A stretch of 64,000 bases of DNA from Streptomyces sp. Ncost-T10-10d. GTDB lineage: Bacteria; Actinomycetota; Actinomycetes; Streptomycetales; Streptomycetaceae. The position numbers were made by a program, and so were the translations under genes. The notes beneath the pieces were generated by a model. That model was not told where the DNA came from, made no database searches, and worked only from the letters and a program-made list of their open reading frames with translations. Location of the stretch: assembly GCF_900091955.1 (NCBI RefSeq), contig NZ_FMDF01000012.1, positions 62,001-126,000 on the forward strand. Reading direction: 5' to 3'. Below are positions 22,393 to 30,681 of this stretch, piece after piece; the stretch's first letter is position 1, and every line of letters starts with the position of its first letter.

Positions 22393-23343
22393 CTACTGCC
22401 CGCGCGCCTGCAACGAGGCGAGATAGGCGTTGTACGCCTGCAGCTCCTGGTCCCCGTCCCGTTCGGCCGCCCGGTCGGAGCGCTTCGCCGTCCGCTGCTC
22501 GGAGCGGTACCACTGGAAGACCAGCGCGATCAGCACCAGCACCGACGGGATCTCGCTGAATGCCCAGGCGATACCGCCTGCCCAGTTCTGATCGCTCAGA
22601 GCGTCGATGCCGAGCGAGGCCGGCGGATTCTTGTACGTCTCCACCATCGGGGATGTCGCCATCATCAGCGCGATACCGAAGAACGCGTGGAACGGCATCC
22701 CCGCGAACAGCTCCAGCATCCGCATCACATAGCCGGGCCGGTGCGGCCCCGGGTCGACGCCCATGATCGGCCAGAAGAACACCAGACCGACCGCGAGGAA
22801 GTGCACCATCATCGCGATGTGCCCGGTCTTCGAACCCATCAGGAAGTCGAAGAGCGGGGTGAAGTACAGCGCGTACAAGCTGGCGATGAAGAGTGGAATC
22901 GTGAAGACCGGATGCGTGATGATCTTCATGTACCGGCTGTGCAGCAACATGAGCAGCAGCTCGCGCGGGCCGGTGCGGTCACGCCCCGCGACCGGGAGTG
23001 CACGCAGCGCCAGAGTCACCGGAGCGCCCAGCAGCAGCAGAATAGGCGACAGCATGCTGATCACCATGTGCTGCACCATGTGCACGCTGAACATGACCAT
23101 GCCGTAGTCGTTCAGCTTGGTGCACATCACCAGGGCGATGGACAGCACACCGACGACGAAGAAGACGATCCGGCCGGCCGGCCAGCTGTCCCCGCGCCTG
23201 CGCAGCCGCAGCACGGCGTACCCGTACAGGCCGATGGCGAGCACGCAGCCGATGAGAAAGAACGGGTCCGCGGAGAATTGGAGCCCACGTCCCAGCGTGA
23301 ACGGCGGCAGATCCATGTTCATGCCGTGCCCGCTGTGATCCAT
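22393..23343 (-). CDS. Cytochrome c oxidase assembly protein, CtaG (caa3) family
   Basis: A 316-aa integral membrane protein with about seven helices. His- and Met-rich segments are typical of CtaG_caa3 proteins that help copper insertion into cytochrome oxidase: the N-terminus MDHSGHGMNMD, then FSVHMVQHMVISMLSP, IAMMVHFLAVG and GMPFHAFFG. The C-terminus is a charged cytoplasmic tail (SEQRTAKRSDRAAERDGDQE). AGGAG lies 7 nt before the ATG. It stands alone apart from the small membrane protein downstream. Function follows from the family, not from local context. Confidence 0.85.
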   Translation of the reverse strand: MDHSGHGMNMDLPPFTLGRGLQFSADPFFLIGCVLAIGLYGYAVLRLRRRGDSWPAGRIVFFVVGVLSIALVMCTKLNDYGMVMFSVHMVQHMVISMLSPILLLLGAPVTLALRALPVAGRDRTGPRELLLMLLHSRYMKIITHPVFTIPLFIASLYALYFTPLFDFLMGSKTGHIAMMVHFLAVGLVFFWPIMGVDPGPHRPGYVMRMLELFAGMPFHAFFGIALMMATSPMVETYKNPPASLGIDALSDQNWAGGIAWAFSEIPSVLVLIALVFQWYRSEQRTAKRSDRAAERDGDQELQAYNAYLASLQARGQ

Positions 23344-23399
23344 CTGTTCACTCCTGCTGGGGACGTCCCCGATTCGCGCCGGTTGTCCCGACCAGAGTA

Positions 23400-23437
23400 G
23401 AACTGCCCCCGGCCGCAGCTGCGGCCGGGGGCAGTTC
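23400..23437. terminator. 38-bp perfect palindrome after pfkA
   Basis: The whole 38 bp equals its own reverse complement (arms of 18 bp around a central GC, with AGCT at the core). It lies 19 bp beyond the pfkA stop and should form a very strong hairpin terminator. Confidence 0.85.
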
Positions 23438-23455
23438 GTCGGACAGGGGTGTCAC

Positions 23456-24484
23456 TCAGAGCACGCACTCCGCCTCGGCGTACCGCTCGGCCGGGACCGT
23501 CTTGAGGGTCTCCACAGCCTCACTCAGCGGCACCATGGCGATGTCCGTGCCGCGCAGCGCCGTCATCATGCCGAACTCGCCACGGTGCGCGGCCTCCACC
23601 GCGTGCCAGCCGAAACGGGTGGCGAGAACACGGTCGTACGCGGTCGGGGTGCCGCCGCGCTGCACATGGCCGAGGATCACCGGGCGGGCCTCCTTGCCCA
23701 GGCGCTGCTCCAGCTCGATGGAGAGCCGCGTGGCCACGCCGGCGAACCGTTCGTGCCCGTAGATGTCCTTGGTGCCCTGCTCGAATTCCATGGAGCCGCC
23801 CGGGCGCGGCTTGGCGCCCTCGGCGACGACGACGATCGCGAACTTCTTGCCGGCCGAGAAGCGCTTGCCGACCAGCTCGGTCAGCTCGTCGATGTCGAAG
23901 GGGCGCTCCGGCACGACGATGGCGTGCGCACCGGCCGCCATGCCCGAGTGCAGGGCGATCCAGCCGGTGTGGCGGCCCATGACCTCGACGATCAGCACCC
24001 GCTGGTGGGATTCGGCGGTGGTCTTCAGCCGGTCGAGGGCCTCGGTGGCGACACCGACGGCGGTGTCGAAGCCGAAGGTCACATCGGTGGAGGCGATGTC
24101 GTTGTCGATCGTCTTCGGTACGCCGACGATCGGCAGACCCGCCTCGGAGAGCAGATTGGCCGCCTTGAGTGTGCCCTCGCCGCCGATGGGGATGATCGCG
24201 TCGAGACCGAGATCTGCGACATGGCCCCTGGCCTGTTCGACGCCACCGCGCAGATGGGCGGGCTGGACCCGGGAGGAGCCGAGGATGGTACCGCCGCGGG
24301 CGAGAATGCCGCCGACCGCGTCGAGGTCGAGCTTGCGGTAGTCACACTCGAGGAGACCCTTCCACCCATCGTGGAAGCCGATGACCTCGTCGCCGTGGTC
24401 GACCACCGCGCGATGGACGACGGAACGGATGACGGCGTTGAGGCCGGGGCAGTCGCCGCCGGAGGTGAGCACACCAATTCGCAT
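23456..24484 (-). CDS. pfkA: 6-phosphofructokinase
   Basis: A 342-aa glycolytic enzyme phosphorylating fructose 6-phosphate. Motifs in order: MRIGVLTSGGDCPGLNAVIR (nucleotide-binding start), PIGGEGTLKAANLL, VPKTIDNDIASTD (catalytic Asp loop), VEVMGRHTGWIAL (substrate binding), PERPFD and LGHVQRGGTPTAYDR. The GGEGT sequence, rather than GGDDT, fits the ATP-using rather than pyrophosphate-using type. The ATG at 24484 begins the conserved N-terminus; the frame extends upstream to 24550 without family similarity. It is flanked by hairpins on both sides, so it is probably monocistronic. Confidence 0.96.
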   Translation of the reverse strand: MRIGVLTSGGDCPGLNAVIRSVVHRAVVDHGDEVIGFHDGWKGLLECDYRKLDLDAVGGILARGGTILGSSRVQPAHLRGGVEQARGHVADLGLDAIIPIGGEGTLKAANLLSEAGLPIVGVPKTIDNDIASTDVTFGFDTAVGVATEALDRLKTTAESHQRVLIVEVMGRHTGWIALHSGMAAGAHAIVVPERPFDIDELTELVGKRFSAGKKFAIVVVAEGAKPRPGGSMEFEQGTKDIYGHERFAGVATRLSIELEQRLGKEARPVILGHVQRGGTPTAYDRVLATRFGWHAVEAAHRGEFGMMTALRGTDIAMVPLSEAVETLKTVPAERYAEAECVL

Positions 24485-24542
24485 TGCCCGGGAAACCTTT
24501 GCAACGTGGGCCGACGACCGGACCACGTCGTCCGGTTGGATC

Positions 24543-24572
24543 CCCGCCACCCTACCGGCGCAGGGTGGCGGG
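24543..24572. terminator. Hairpin between gatD and pfkA
   Basis: CCCGCCACCCT (24543-24553) pairs perfectly with AGGGTGGCGGG (24562-24572), giving an 11-bp stem and 8-nt loop. It lies downstream of the gatD stop on the minus strand and upstream of the pfkA start. Confidence 0.7.
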
Positions 24573-24633
24573 ACCGAACCGGGCGTCCGCCTGCTGGACT
24601 CCGCTCAGTTGAGCGAATTACGCGTCATACGGG

Positions 24634-25362
24634 TCACGCGGGCTGGGTCGCCGAGGCGATGCGCTCGGCGCGCAGCGCCTCGTACCAGCGGTCGTCCGTC
24701 GGCGGCAGGGCGTTGACATCGAGTGCAAGCTTCAGCAGCAGATCCGCGATCAGCGGGTTGCGCGCCATCACGGGCCCGTGCATGTACGTACCGAAGACGG
24801 TGTCGTTGTACGCACCCTCGGTGCCGTCGCCGGTGCCGTTGCCGCCGCCGAACTGCACCCGGGCGAACGGCCGTGCCGTCGGGCCGAGATGGGTGATGCC
24901 CTGGTGGTTCTCGAAACCGGTCAGTGGCGGCAGGCCGAGGCGCGGGTCGATGTCGGCCAGTACGTCACCGACGCACCGGGCCCCCTCGCCGCGGGTGGAG
25001 ACCACGTCGAGCAGCCCGAGGCCGGGCTCGCGCTCACCCAGGTCGTTGATGAACTCATGACCGAGGATCTGGTACCCGGCGCAGACCGAGAAGATGATCG
25101 CGCCGTTGGACGCGGCCCGGCTGAGCCCGCCGTCGCGGCGCAACCGCTCCGCGGCGAGGCGCTGCGGCCGGTCCTCACCGCCGCCGATCAGATAGATGTC
25201 GCCGGACGTCGGGACCGGCTGGTCGCTGCGGACGTCGACGCGCTGCACGTCGAGACCGCGCTGGCGGGCCCGGCGCTCCACCACGAGCGCATTGCCCTGG
25301 TCGCCGTAGGTGCTGAGGAGGTCGGGGTAGACCCAGACCAGACGCAGACCGTTGTTGCTCAT
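24634..25362 (-). CDS. gatD: Lipid II isoglutaminyl synthase glutaminase subunit GatD
   Basis: A 242-aa class I glutamine amidotransferase of the CobB/CobQ type. It supplies ammonia to MurT, which amidates D-Glu of lipid II to D-isoglutamine in peptidoglycan synthesis. The nucleophile Cys is in IIFSVCAGYQILGHEF and the catalytic His in FGTYMHGPVMARNP; LIGGGEDRPQ is also typical. The ATG at 25362 is 34 bp after the murT stop on the same strand, so the two form an operon as in other Gram-positives. Length is normal. Confidence 0.93.
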   Translation of the reverse strand: MSNNGLRLVWVYPDLLSTYGDQGNALVVERRARQRGLDVQRVDVRSDQPVPTSGDIYLIGGGEDRPQRLAAERLRRDGGLSRAASNGAIIFSVCAGYQILGHEFINDLGEREPGLGLLDVVSTRGEGARCVGDVLADIDPRLGLPPLTGFENHQGITHLGPTARPFARVQFGGGNGTGDGTEGAYNDTVFGTYMHGPVMARNPLIADLLLKLALDVNALPPTDDRWYEALRAERIASATQPA

Positions 25363-25396
25363 GCTTCGTCCTCTCCGGAGGTGGCCGGGGCCGGGG

Positions 25397-26635
25397 TCAG
25401 TTGCCGACACGACGGCGCAGGTCCTGGAAGGCGGTGTAGTTGGCAATGACCTCGATACGGCCGGGCGGAGCCTGCTGCACGGCTTCGTCGAGGTTCTCGC
25501 AGACCCGGAAGTCGAGACCGGCGACTTCGAGGCGGACCGCGAGGTCCAGCTTGCGGTCGCCGAGCACGAAGATCGGGTGACCGGCGAGCTGGGTGTAGTC
25601 CACGTCCCACAGCCAGGAGGTGTCCGTGCCGTCCGCGCCACGGGCGTTGACGGAGAGGATCACCGGGGTGGGCGGCGGGTCGATCAGGGAAAACGTTTCG
25701 AGCCAGCCCGCAGGGTTCTTCGCCAGCAGCAGCCGCAGCTCACGGCCGAGGAAGCTGACCACGTCGTAGCGGCCCGCGACGGCCTGCACCTGGTACATGC
25801 GCTCCAGCGCGACCTGCGGCGGCACACCGAAGACGGCGGCCACGGCGGCGGAGCTGGTGGCGTTGGCCTTGTTGGCGCGGCCGGGGAGCTGGAGGTGGAT
25901 CGGCCACGCCGAACCGTGCGGGTCCAGGACGTAGTCGCCGTGCAGCACCCAGCTGGGGGCGGGGCGGCGGAATCCGCACTCGCCGCAGAACCAGTCATCA
26001 CCGGGACGCTGCATCACACCGCCGCAGGACGGGCAGGACCAGGCGTCGTCCTTCCACGCCTGGCCGGCCGCGACCCACACCACATTGGGGGAGGAGGACG
26101 CCGCCCAGACGATCAGCGGGTCGTCGGCGTTGGCGACGATCACGGCCTTCGAGCCGGACAGCCCCTCACGCCACTTCTCCGCGAGCATCCGGGTCTCCGC
26201 GGCGCGGTCCAGCTGGTCGCGGGAGAGGTTGAGCAGCGCGATCACCTTGGGCGTCGTGTCGCGAGCGACCCCGGCGAGGTATTTCTCGTCGACCTCTATC
26301 ACGCCGTACTTCGCGTCCGAGCCGCCTGCCAGTGCCGAGGTGATGCCCGCCGGCATGTTCGCTCCGAGCGCGTTCGACACGACCGGGCCCGCAGCCCGCA
26401 GTGCCTCGGCGATGAGCCGGGTCGTCGTCGTCTTGCCGTTCGTCGCCGACACGAGGATCACATCCAGGTGCTGCGCCAGCCGCCCCAGCAGGTCGGGGTC
26501 GAGCTTGAGCGCCACCCGGCCGCCGATCACCGATCCGCTGCCGCGCCCCGCAGCGCGCGACACCGCTGCCGCGGCCTTACCCGCCGTCACGGCCAGCTTG
26601 GCCCGCGGCGACAGCGGCTCCGTGTTGCCTGCCAT
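25397..26635 (-). CDS. murT: Lipid II isoglutaminyl synthase ligase subunit MurT
   Basis: A 412-aa Mur-ligase homologue that activates the D-Glu carboxylate of lipid II with ATP for amidation. The ATP loop is ILVSATNGKTTTTRLIAEAL. The central domain has NLSRDQLDR and carries the Cys4 zinc ribbon seen in MurT (WSCPSCGG and WFCGECGF). The C-terminal MurT-specific domain contains LSVNARGADGTDTSWLWDVD. The ATG at 26635 is chosen because AAGGAGGA lies 9 nt before it, rather than the ATG at 26656. It partners with gatD immediately downstream. Confidence 0.94.
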   Translation of the reverse strand: MAGNTEPLSPRAKLAVTAGKAAAAVSRAAGRGSGSVIGGRVALKLDPDLLGRLAQHLDVILVSATNGKTTTTRLIAEALRAAGPVVSNALGANMPAGITSALAGGSDAKYGVIEVDEKYLAGVARDTTPKVIALLNLSRDQLDRAAETRMLAEKWREGLSGSKAVIVANADDPLIVWAASSSPNVVWVAAGQAWKDDAWSCPSCGGVMQRPGDDWFCGECGFRRPAPSWVLHGDYVLDPHGSAWPIHLQLPGRANKANATSSAAVAAVFGVPPQVALERMYQVQAVAGRYDVVSFLGRELRLLLAKNPAGWLETFSLIDPPPTPVILSVNARGADGTDTSWLWDVDYTQLAGHPIFVLGDRKLDLAVRLEVAGLDFRVCENLDEAVQQAPPGRIEVIANYTAFQDLRRRVGN

Positions 26636-26728
26636 CGTCCTAGATCCTCCTTGCATCGGTCCGCGCCCAGCCTATCGATGTCCGGCGCGGCGACTGCACC
26701 GCGGCACCGCCGGGAAGGTGGAGGTCAC

Positions 26729-27295
26729 GTGGAACGTACGATTGCCTCCATGCGAAACCGCCCGATCCCCGGCAGTTCCGGACTGATTCGTGCCATGAGT
26801 CTGCTCGGTGATCCGGTGCTGCACGGTGCCTGCGAACCCGTCACGGACTTCGGTCCCTCGCTCGCCCGCCTCGTCGAGGACATGTACGCCACCATGTACG
26901 CGGCCCAGGGGGTCGGACTCGCGGCCAATCAGGTCGGCGTTCCGCTGCGGGTGTTCGTCTACGACTGCCCGGACGACGACGACGTCCGTCACCTCGGGCA
27001 TCTCGTCAACCCGGAGCTGGTCGAGGCGGACGGCATCACCGTACGCGGCCCGGAGGGCTGTCTTTCGCTGCCCGGCATCGAGGCCGGCACCCCGCGCTTC
27101 GACCGCGCCGTCGTCGAGGGCGTGAACGTGGCGGGCGAGCCGGTGCGGGTCACCGGGACCGGCTTCTTCGCCCGTTGCCTGCAGCACGAGTGCGACCACC
27201 TCGAAGGCACGGTGTACACGGACCGGCTGACCGGGCTGCGCCGGGCGAGAGCGCTGCGCGCGGCCCGCCGGGCGCCCTGGGCGCCGGGCGGCTGA
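26729..27295 (+). CDS. def: Peptide deformylase
   Basis: A 188-aa metalloenzyme that removes the formyl group from nascent proteins. The three diagnostic motifs are GVGLAANQVG, EGCLSLPG and QHECDHLEG (metal ligands Cys, His, His with catalytic Glu). The GTG at 26729 is preferred because GAAGG and GGAGG lie 10 and 4 nt before it. The ATG at 26750 has no ribosome binding site but would give a 181-aa protein with the same domain. The basic C-terminal tail (LRRARALRAARRAPW) is common in actinobacterial copies. It is divergent from murT and convergent with the TetR gene, with a 12-bp gap. Confidence 0.93.
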   Translation: MERTIASMRNRPIPGSSGLIRAMSLLGDPVLHGACEPVTDFGPSLARLVEDMYATMYAAQGVGLAANQVGVPLRVFVYDCPDDDDVRHLGHLVNPELVEADGITVRGPEGCLSLPGIEAGTPRFDRAVVEGVNVAGEPVRVTGTGFFARCLQHECDHLEGTVYTDRLTGLRRARALRAARRAPWAPGG

Positions 27296-27307
27296 CCGCA
27301 CAGACCC

Positions 27308-27958
27308 TCAGAATCCCGGGCCGCCGGGCCGGTCGCCCGCCTCGGCCAGCCTGCCCCACAGCAGATCCGCCAGGCTGCGTACCAACTGCTCGCGGGAGCA
27401 AGGGCGTTCTCCCAGCCACCAGTCGCCCGCGGCGTGCATCATGCCGACGATGCCGTGGCCCCAGATGCGGGCCATGGCCTCGCTGTCCGGGCCCAGATCC
27501 ACCCGCTCGGCGATCACGAGGGCGAGCTCCTCGCCGAGCCGGCGCAGCAGCGGTGCGGAGTGCCTTCCGACATCGAAGCCCTGCTCGGTCGAGGGGGCCG
27601 CGTCGTCGGACGGGTGCATCAGGAAGCGGTAGACCTGCGGGCGGGCCTCGATCGCCGCGAGATAGGTGTCGAGCGTCGACTCCACGCGCCGACGGCGCTC
27701 GGCGGGTGCGTCGAGCGCGGCCCGCAGAGCGATGAGCAGGGCATCGGTGTGGCGCTTGGCGAGGGCGCGGTAGAGGCCGCCCTTGTCGCCGAAGTGCCGG
27801 TAGAGGATGGGCTTGGTGATTCCGGCCTCCGCCGCGATGGCGTTCATCGAGGCGCCCGGCCCGTCCCTGAGCACCACGCGGTCGGCGGCCTCGAGCAGCT
27901 CTCGGCGGCGGCTCTCGGCCGCTGTCCGCTGGCGCTCGGCCTGTCGTGTGGTCTCCAT
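27308..27958 (-). CDS. TetR-family regulator
   Basis: A 216-aa regulator with an N-terminal helix-turn-helix (residues about 15-60: RRELLEAADRVVLRDG, then AIAAEAGITKPILYRHFGDK) and a helical ligand-binding domain with aromatic GDWWLGERP. The ATG at 27958 follows GGGGAGAGG by a few nt. It is divergent from an acyl-CoA dehydrogenase gene with a palindromic operator-like sequence between them. I therefore infer that it represses that gene and perhaps itself, with an acyl-CoA as ligand. Confidence 0.9.
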   Translation of the reverse strand: METTRQAERQRTAAESRRRELLEAADRVVLRDGPGASMNAIAAEAGITKPILYRHFGDKGGLYRALAKRHTDALLIALRAALDAPAERRRRVESTLDTYLAAIEARPQVYRFLMHPSDDAAPSTEQGFDVGRHSAPLLRRLGEELALVIAERVDLGPDSEAMARIWGHGIVGMMHAAGDWWLGERPCSREQLVRSLADLLWGRLAEAGDRPGGPGF

Positions 27959-28049
27959 GTCGCCTCTCCCCACCCCTGGCCATGCAATTGCGTCCTGCCT
28001 GCGCAACGTAACACCCTGCCCTGCGGGGTGCGGATCGGCACCCGGGCGG

Positions 28050-28095
28050 TTGACAGAGGCTACTTGTCGGTAACAGACTGCGGTTACCGCAAGTA
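28050..28095 (+). promoter_or_regulatory. Promoter and operator-like inverted repeat before acyl-CoA dehydrogenase
   Basis: TTGACA at 28050-28055 resembles a -35 box. Just downstream, TACTTGTCGGTAAC (28061-28074) and GGTTACCGCAAGTA (28082-28095) form an imperfect inverted repeat with one extra base in the left arm. A regulator bound here would cover the -10 region. The divergent TetR protein is the obvious candidate. Confidence 0.6.
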
Positions 28096-28131
28096 ACGAT
28101 TGGCTTTTCAGGGCAGTACGTGGAGGGGAAC

Positions 28132-29358
28132 ATGGCCGAGTTCACGCTCGAACTCAACGATGACCAGAAGCAGGTCCGTGACTGGCTTCACGGCTTCGCC
28201 GCGGATGTGATCCGGCCGGCGGCTTCGGAGTGGGACGAGCGTGAGGAGACGCCCTGGCCCGTCATCCAGGAGGCGGCCAAGGTCGGCATCTACTCCCTCG
28301 ACTTCTATGCCCAGCAGTTCTTCGACCCGACGGGCCTCGGCATCCCGATGGCGATGGAGGAGCTCTTCTGGGGGGACGCGGGCATCGCCCTGTCGATCGT
28401 CGGTACGGGCCTGGCGGCCGTGGGCGTCCTCGCCAACGGCACCGAGGAGCAGATCGGCACCTGGATCCCGCAGATGTATGGCGACGCCGATGATGTAAAG
28501 GTCGCCGCCTTCTGCTCCTCCGAGCCGGACGCGGGTTCCGACGTCGCCTCGATGCGCACCCGTGCGGTCTACGACCAGGCCAAGGACGAGTGGGTGCTGA
28601 ACGGAACCAAGACCTGGGCGACCAACGGTGGCATCGCAGGCGTCCATGTCGTCGTCGCCGTGGTCGACGCGGAGCTCGGCTCCAAGGGGCACGCCTCGTT
28701 CATCGTGCCGCCGAACACCCCCGGCCTCTCGCAGGGGCAGAAGTTCAAGAAGCACGGCATCCGTGCCTCGCACACTGCCGAGGTCGTCCTCGAGGACGTC
28801 CGTGTCCCCGGCCACTGCCTGCTCGGCGGCAAGGAGAAACTCGATCAGCGTCTGGCCCGGGCCCGCGAGCGCGCCTCGTCCGGTGGCGAGCGAGTGAAGA
28901 ATGCCGCGATGGCCACCTTCGAGGCCTCCCGCCCCGCGGTCGGCGCCATGGCTGTCGGCACCGCCCGTGCCGCGTACGAGGTCGCGCTGGACTACGCGAA
29001 GACCCGCACCCAGTTCGGCCGGCCGATCATCGACAACCAGGGCATCGCCTTCCAGCTCGCCGACATGCGTACCCAGATCGACGCGGCCCGGCTGCTGGTC
29101 TGGCGCGCCTCCTGGATGGCGACCACCGGCAAGCAGTTCACCTCGGCCGAGGGTTCCATGTCCAAGCTGTACGCGAGCGAGACGGCGAAGAAGGTCACCG
29201 CGCAGGCCGTGCAGATCCTCGGCGGCAACGGCTTCACCCGTGAATACCCGGTGGAGCGGATGCACCGGGACGCGGCGATCTACACGATCTTCGAGGGCAC
29301 GAGCGAGATCCAGCGCCTGGTGATCGCCCGCACCCTTTCGGGCATGCCGATCCGCTAG
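28132..29358 (+). CDS. Acyl-CoA dehydrogenase
   Basis: A 408-aa flavoenzyme catalysing the first step of beta-oxidation of a fatty or branched acyl-CoA. The family layout is complete: an N-terminal helical domain, the FAD-binding signature VAAFCSSEPDAGSDVASM, TWATNGGIAGV, and a C-terminal helical domain with LGGNGFTREYPVERMHRDA followed by IYTIFEGTSEIQRLVIAR, which contains the catalytic Glu region. GGAGGGGAAC directly precedes the ATG at 28132; an in-frame ATG at 28120 lies before that site. It is monocistronic, divergent from a TetR regulator, and ends at a strong hairpin. Confidence 0.93.
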   Translation: MAEFTLELNDDQKQVRDWLHGFAADVIRPAASEWDEREETPWPVIQEAAKVGIYSLDFYAQQFFDPTGLGIPMAMEELFWGDAGIALSIVGTGLAAVGVLANGTEEQIGTWIPQMYGDADDVKVAAFCSSEPDAGSDVASMRTRAVYDQAKDEWVLNGTKTWATNGGIAGVHVVVAVVDAELGSKGHASFIVPPNTPGLSQGQKFKKHGIRASHTAEVVLEDVRVPGHCLLGGKEKLDQRLARARERASSGGERVKNAAMATFEASRPAVGAMAVGTARAAYEVALDYAKTRTQFGRPIIDNQGIAFQLADMRTQIDAARLLVWRASWMATTGKQFTSAEGSMSKLYASETAKKVTAQAVQILGGNGFTREYPVERMHRDAAIYTIFEGTSEIQRLVIARTLSGMPIR

Positions 29359-29417
29359 GGGGGCGGTGGTGTGCAAGGTTTCGCGCTCGTGCGGCCCGCG
29401 CCCCGGCGCCGGCTGTC

Positions 29418-29463
29418 CTCGATCGCCGGGCAGGCCGAACTTCCGGCCCGCCCGGCGATCGAG
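29418..29463. terminator. Bidirectional hairpin between acyl-CoA dehydrogenase and glutathione peroxidase
   Basis: Arms of 20 nt (29418-29437 and 29444-29463) pair with a single mismatch around a 6-nt loop. The hairpin lies between two convergent genes and probably ends both transcripts. Confidence 0.8.
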
Positions 29464-29499
29464 CGCAGAGCGGCCGTCCGGTGTCGAGGACGGAATCGG

Positions 29500-29988
29500 T
29501 CAGGCGGGCAGCTGGGACTCGATGGCTGCGATGAGCTCCGGGGCCTCCGGCTCCGTGCGCGGGCGCAGGCGCGCGACCGGCTCGCCCGCGGGCGAGATGA
29601 GGAACTTCTCGAAGTTCCACTGGACGTCACCGGCCTCGCCGTCCTCGTCCGCGAGTCCGGTCAGCGCGGCATAGAGGGGGTGGCGCCCTTCTCCGTTCAC
29701 GTCGGTCTTCTCCAGCAGCGGGAAGCTGACACCGTACGTCGTCGAGCAGAAGGTCTGGATCTCCTCCGCGTTCCCCGGCTCCTGGCCGGCGAACTGGTTG
29801 CACGGCACGCCGAGCACGGTGAAGCCGCGGTTCGCGTACTCCTTCTGGAGTCGTTCCAGGCCCGCGTACTGCGGGGTGAGTCCGCACTTCGACGCGACGT
29901 TCACCAACAGGACCGCCCGGCCACGGTAATCGGCCAGGGAGGTGGGCTCGCCGGTGAGCGTGCGCAGGGGGATGTCGTGCAGCGTCAT
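29500..29988 (-). CDS. Glutathione peroxidase family protein (thiol peroxidase)
   Basis: A 162-aa cytoplasmic peroxidase. The peroxidatic Cys is in LVNVASKCGLTPQY, followed by GVPCNQFAGQEPG and DVQWNFEKFLI, giving the Cys/Gln/Trp/Asn tetrad. It carries Cys, not selenocysteine. Since Streptomyces makes mycothiol rather than glutathione, thioredoxin is the more probable electron donor. AAGGAG lies 7 nt before the ATG. It is a single gene. Confidence 0.92.
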   Translation of the reverse strand: MTLHDIPLRTLTGEPTSLADYRGRAVLLVNVASKCGLTPQYAGLERLQKEYANRGFTVLGVPCNQFAGQEPGNAEEIQTFCSTTYGVSFPLLEKTDVNGEGRHPLYAALTGLADEDGEAGDVQWNFEKFLISPAGEPVARLRPRTEPEAPELIAAIESQLPA

Positions 29989-30084
29989 GAGGTTCTCCTT
30001 GTGAGGGTGACTTCCACAGCCATTGTCACGCCCGCAAGTTGATCGGCACGAACCCGATCGCCCGGATTCAGCCGAGGGTGTTGC

Positions 30085-30651
30085 CTACAGGGACGTCGAT
30101 GGACTCGCCGCCCCATCCGATGTTCCCTGCGCGGAGCCGACCGCCTTGTAGTAGAGGGTCGTCGGTTTCAGGATGCCTGTCGGGTCGCAGGCGTAGTCCG
30201 GAATCGATCCGCACTCCGCCCAGCCCGCCGAACGGTAGAGCCGTTCGGCAGGACTGCCGCTCTCGGTGTCCAGCACCAGCAGTGTCACTCCCGCATCGGC
30301 GGCCGACCGCTCGGCGGCGGCGAGCAGCGACCTGCCGAGACCCCGGCCGCGGGCCGACGGACGGACCATCAGCTTGGCCACCTCCGCACGGTGGCGGGCG
30401 TTCGGCAGCGGAGCCCGGACCAGGCCGATGGTCCCGGCCAGCCGTTCCGCGTCCCGGGCGATCCAGACCTGAAGGTGTCCCGCATCGACGGCCTCGGCCC
30501 TCTCCCGCCACCAGGCGGCGGCCACGTCACGGTCCAGCGGTGCGAGAAATCCCACCGACGATCCGTCGTTCACGGTCTCCACCAGGAGCGCGGCCAACTC
30601 ATCGGCGTAGGTGACCAGTTCGGGTCCGGAGACCGGGACGATCTCGGTCAT
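30085..30651 (-). CDS. GNAT-family N-acetyltransferase
   Basis: A 188-aa acetyl-CoA-dependent acetyltransferase. The GNAT core is visible as IGLVRAPLPNARHRAEVAKL, then the acetyl-CoA loop VRPSARGRGLGRSLLAAAE, LLVLDTESGSPAERLY and the closing GW motif YRSAGWAECGSIPDY. AAAGGA precedes the ATG by 8 nt. It starts 30 bp after the XRE-cupin regulator stop on the same strand, so the two probably form an operon. The substrate is unknown. Confidence 0.88.
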   Translation of the reverse strand: MTEIVPVSGPELVTYADELAALLVETVNDGSSVGFLAPLDRDVAAAWWRERAEAVDAGHLQVWIARDAERLAGTIGLVRAPLPNARHRAEVAKLMVRPSARGRGLGRSLLAAAERSAADAGVTLLVLDTESGSPAERLYRSAGWAECGSIPDYACDPTGILKPTTLYYKAVGSAQGTSDGAASPSTSL

Positions 30652-30681
30652 GAGGCGGGTCCTTTCACGGCTTCACAACAT

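Noticed and set aside
24485..24550. An N-terminal extension of PfkA in frame to 24550
   Set aside because: PFK proteins start at the MRIGVLTSGGDCPG block; the extra residues have no family similarity.
28108..29376. A minus-strand open frame covering the whole acyl-CoA dehydrogenase gene
   Set aside because: It is the shadow frame of a clearly conserved enzyme; the composition is typical of antisense GC-rich DNA.
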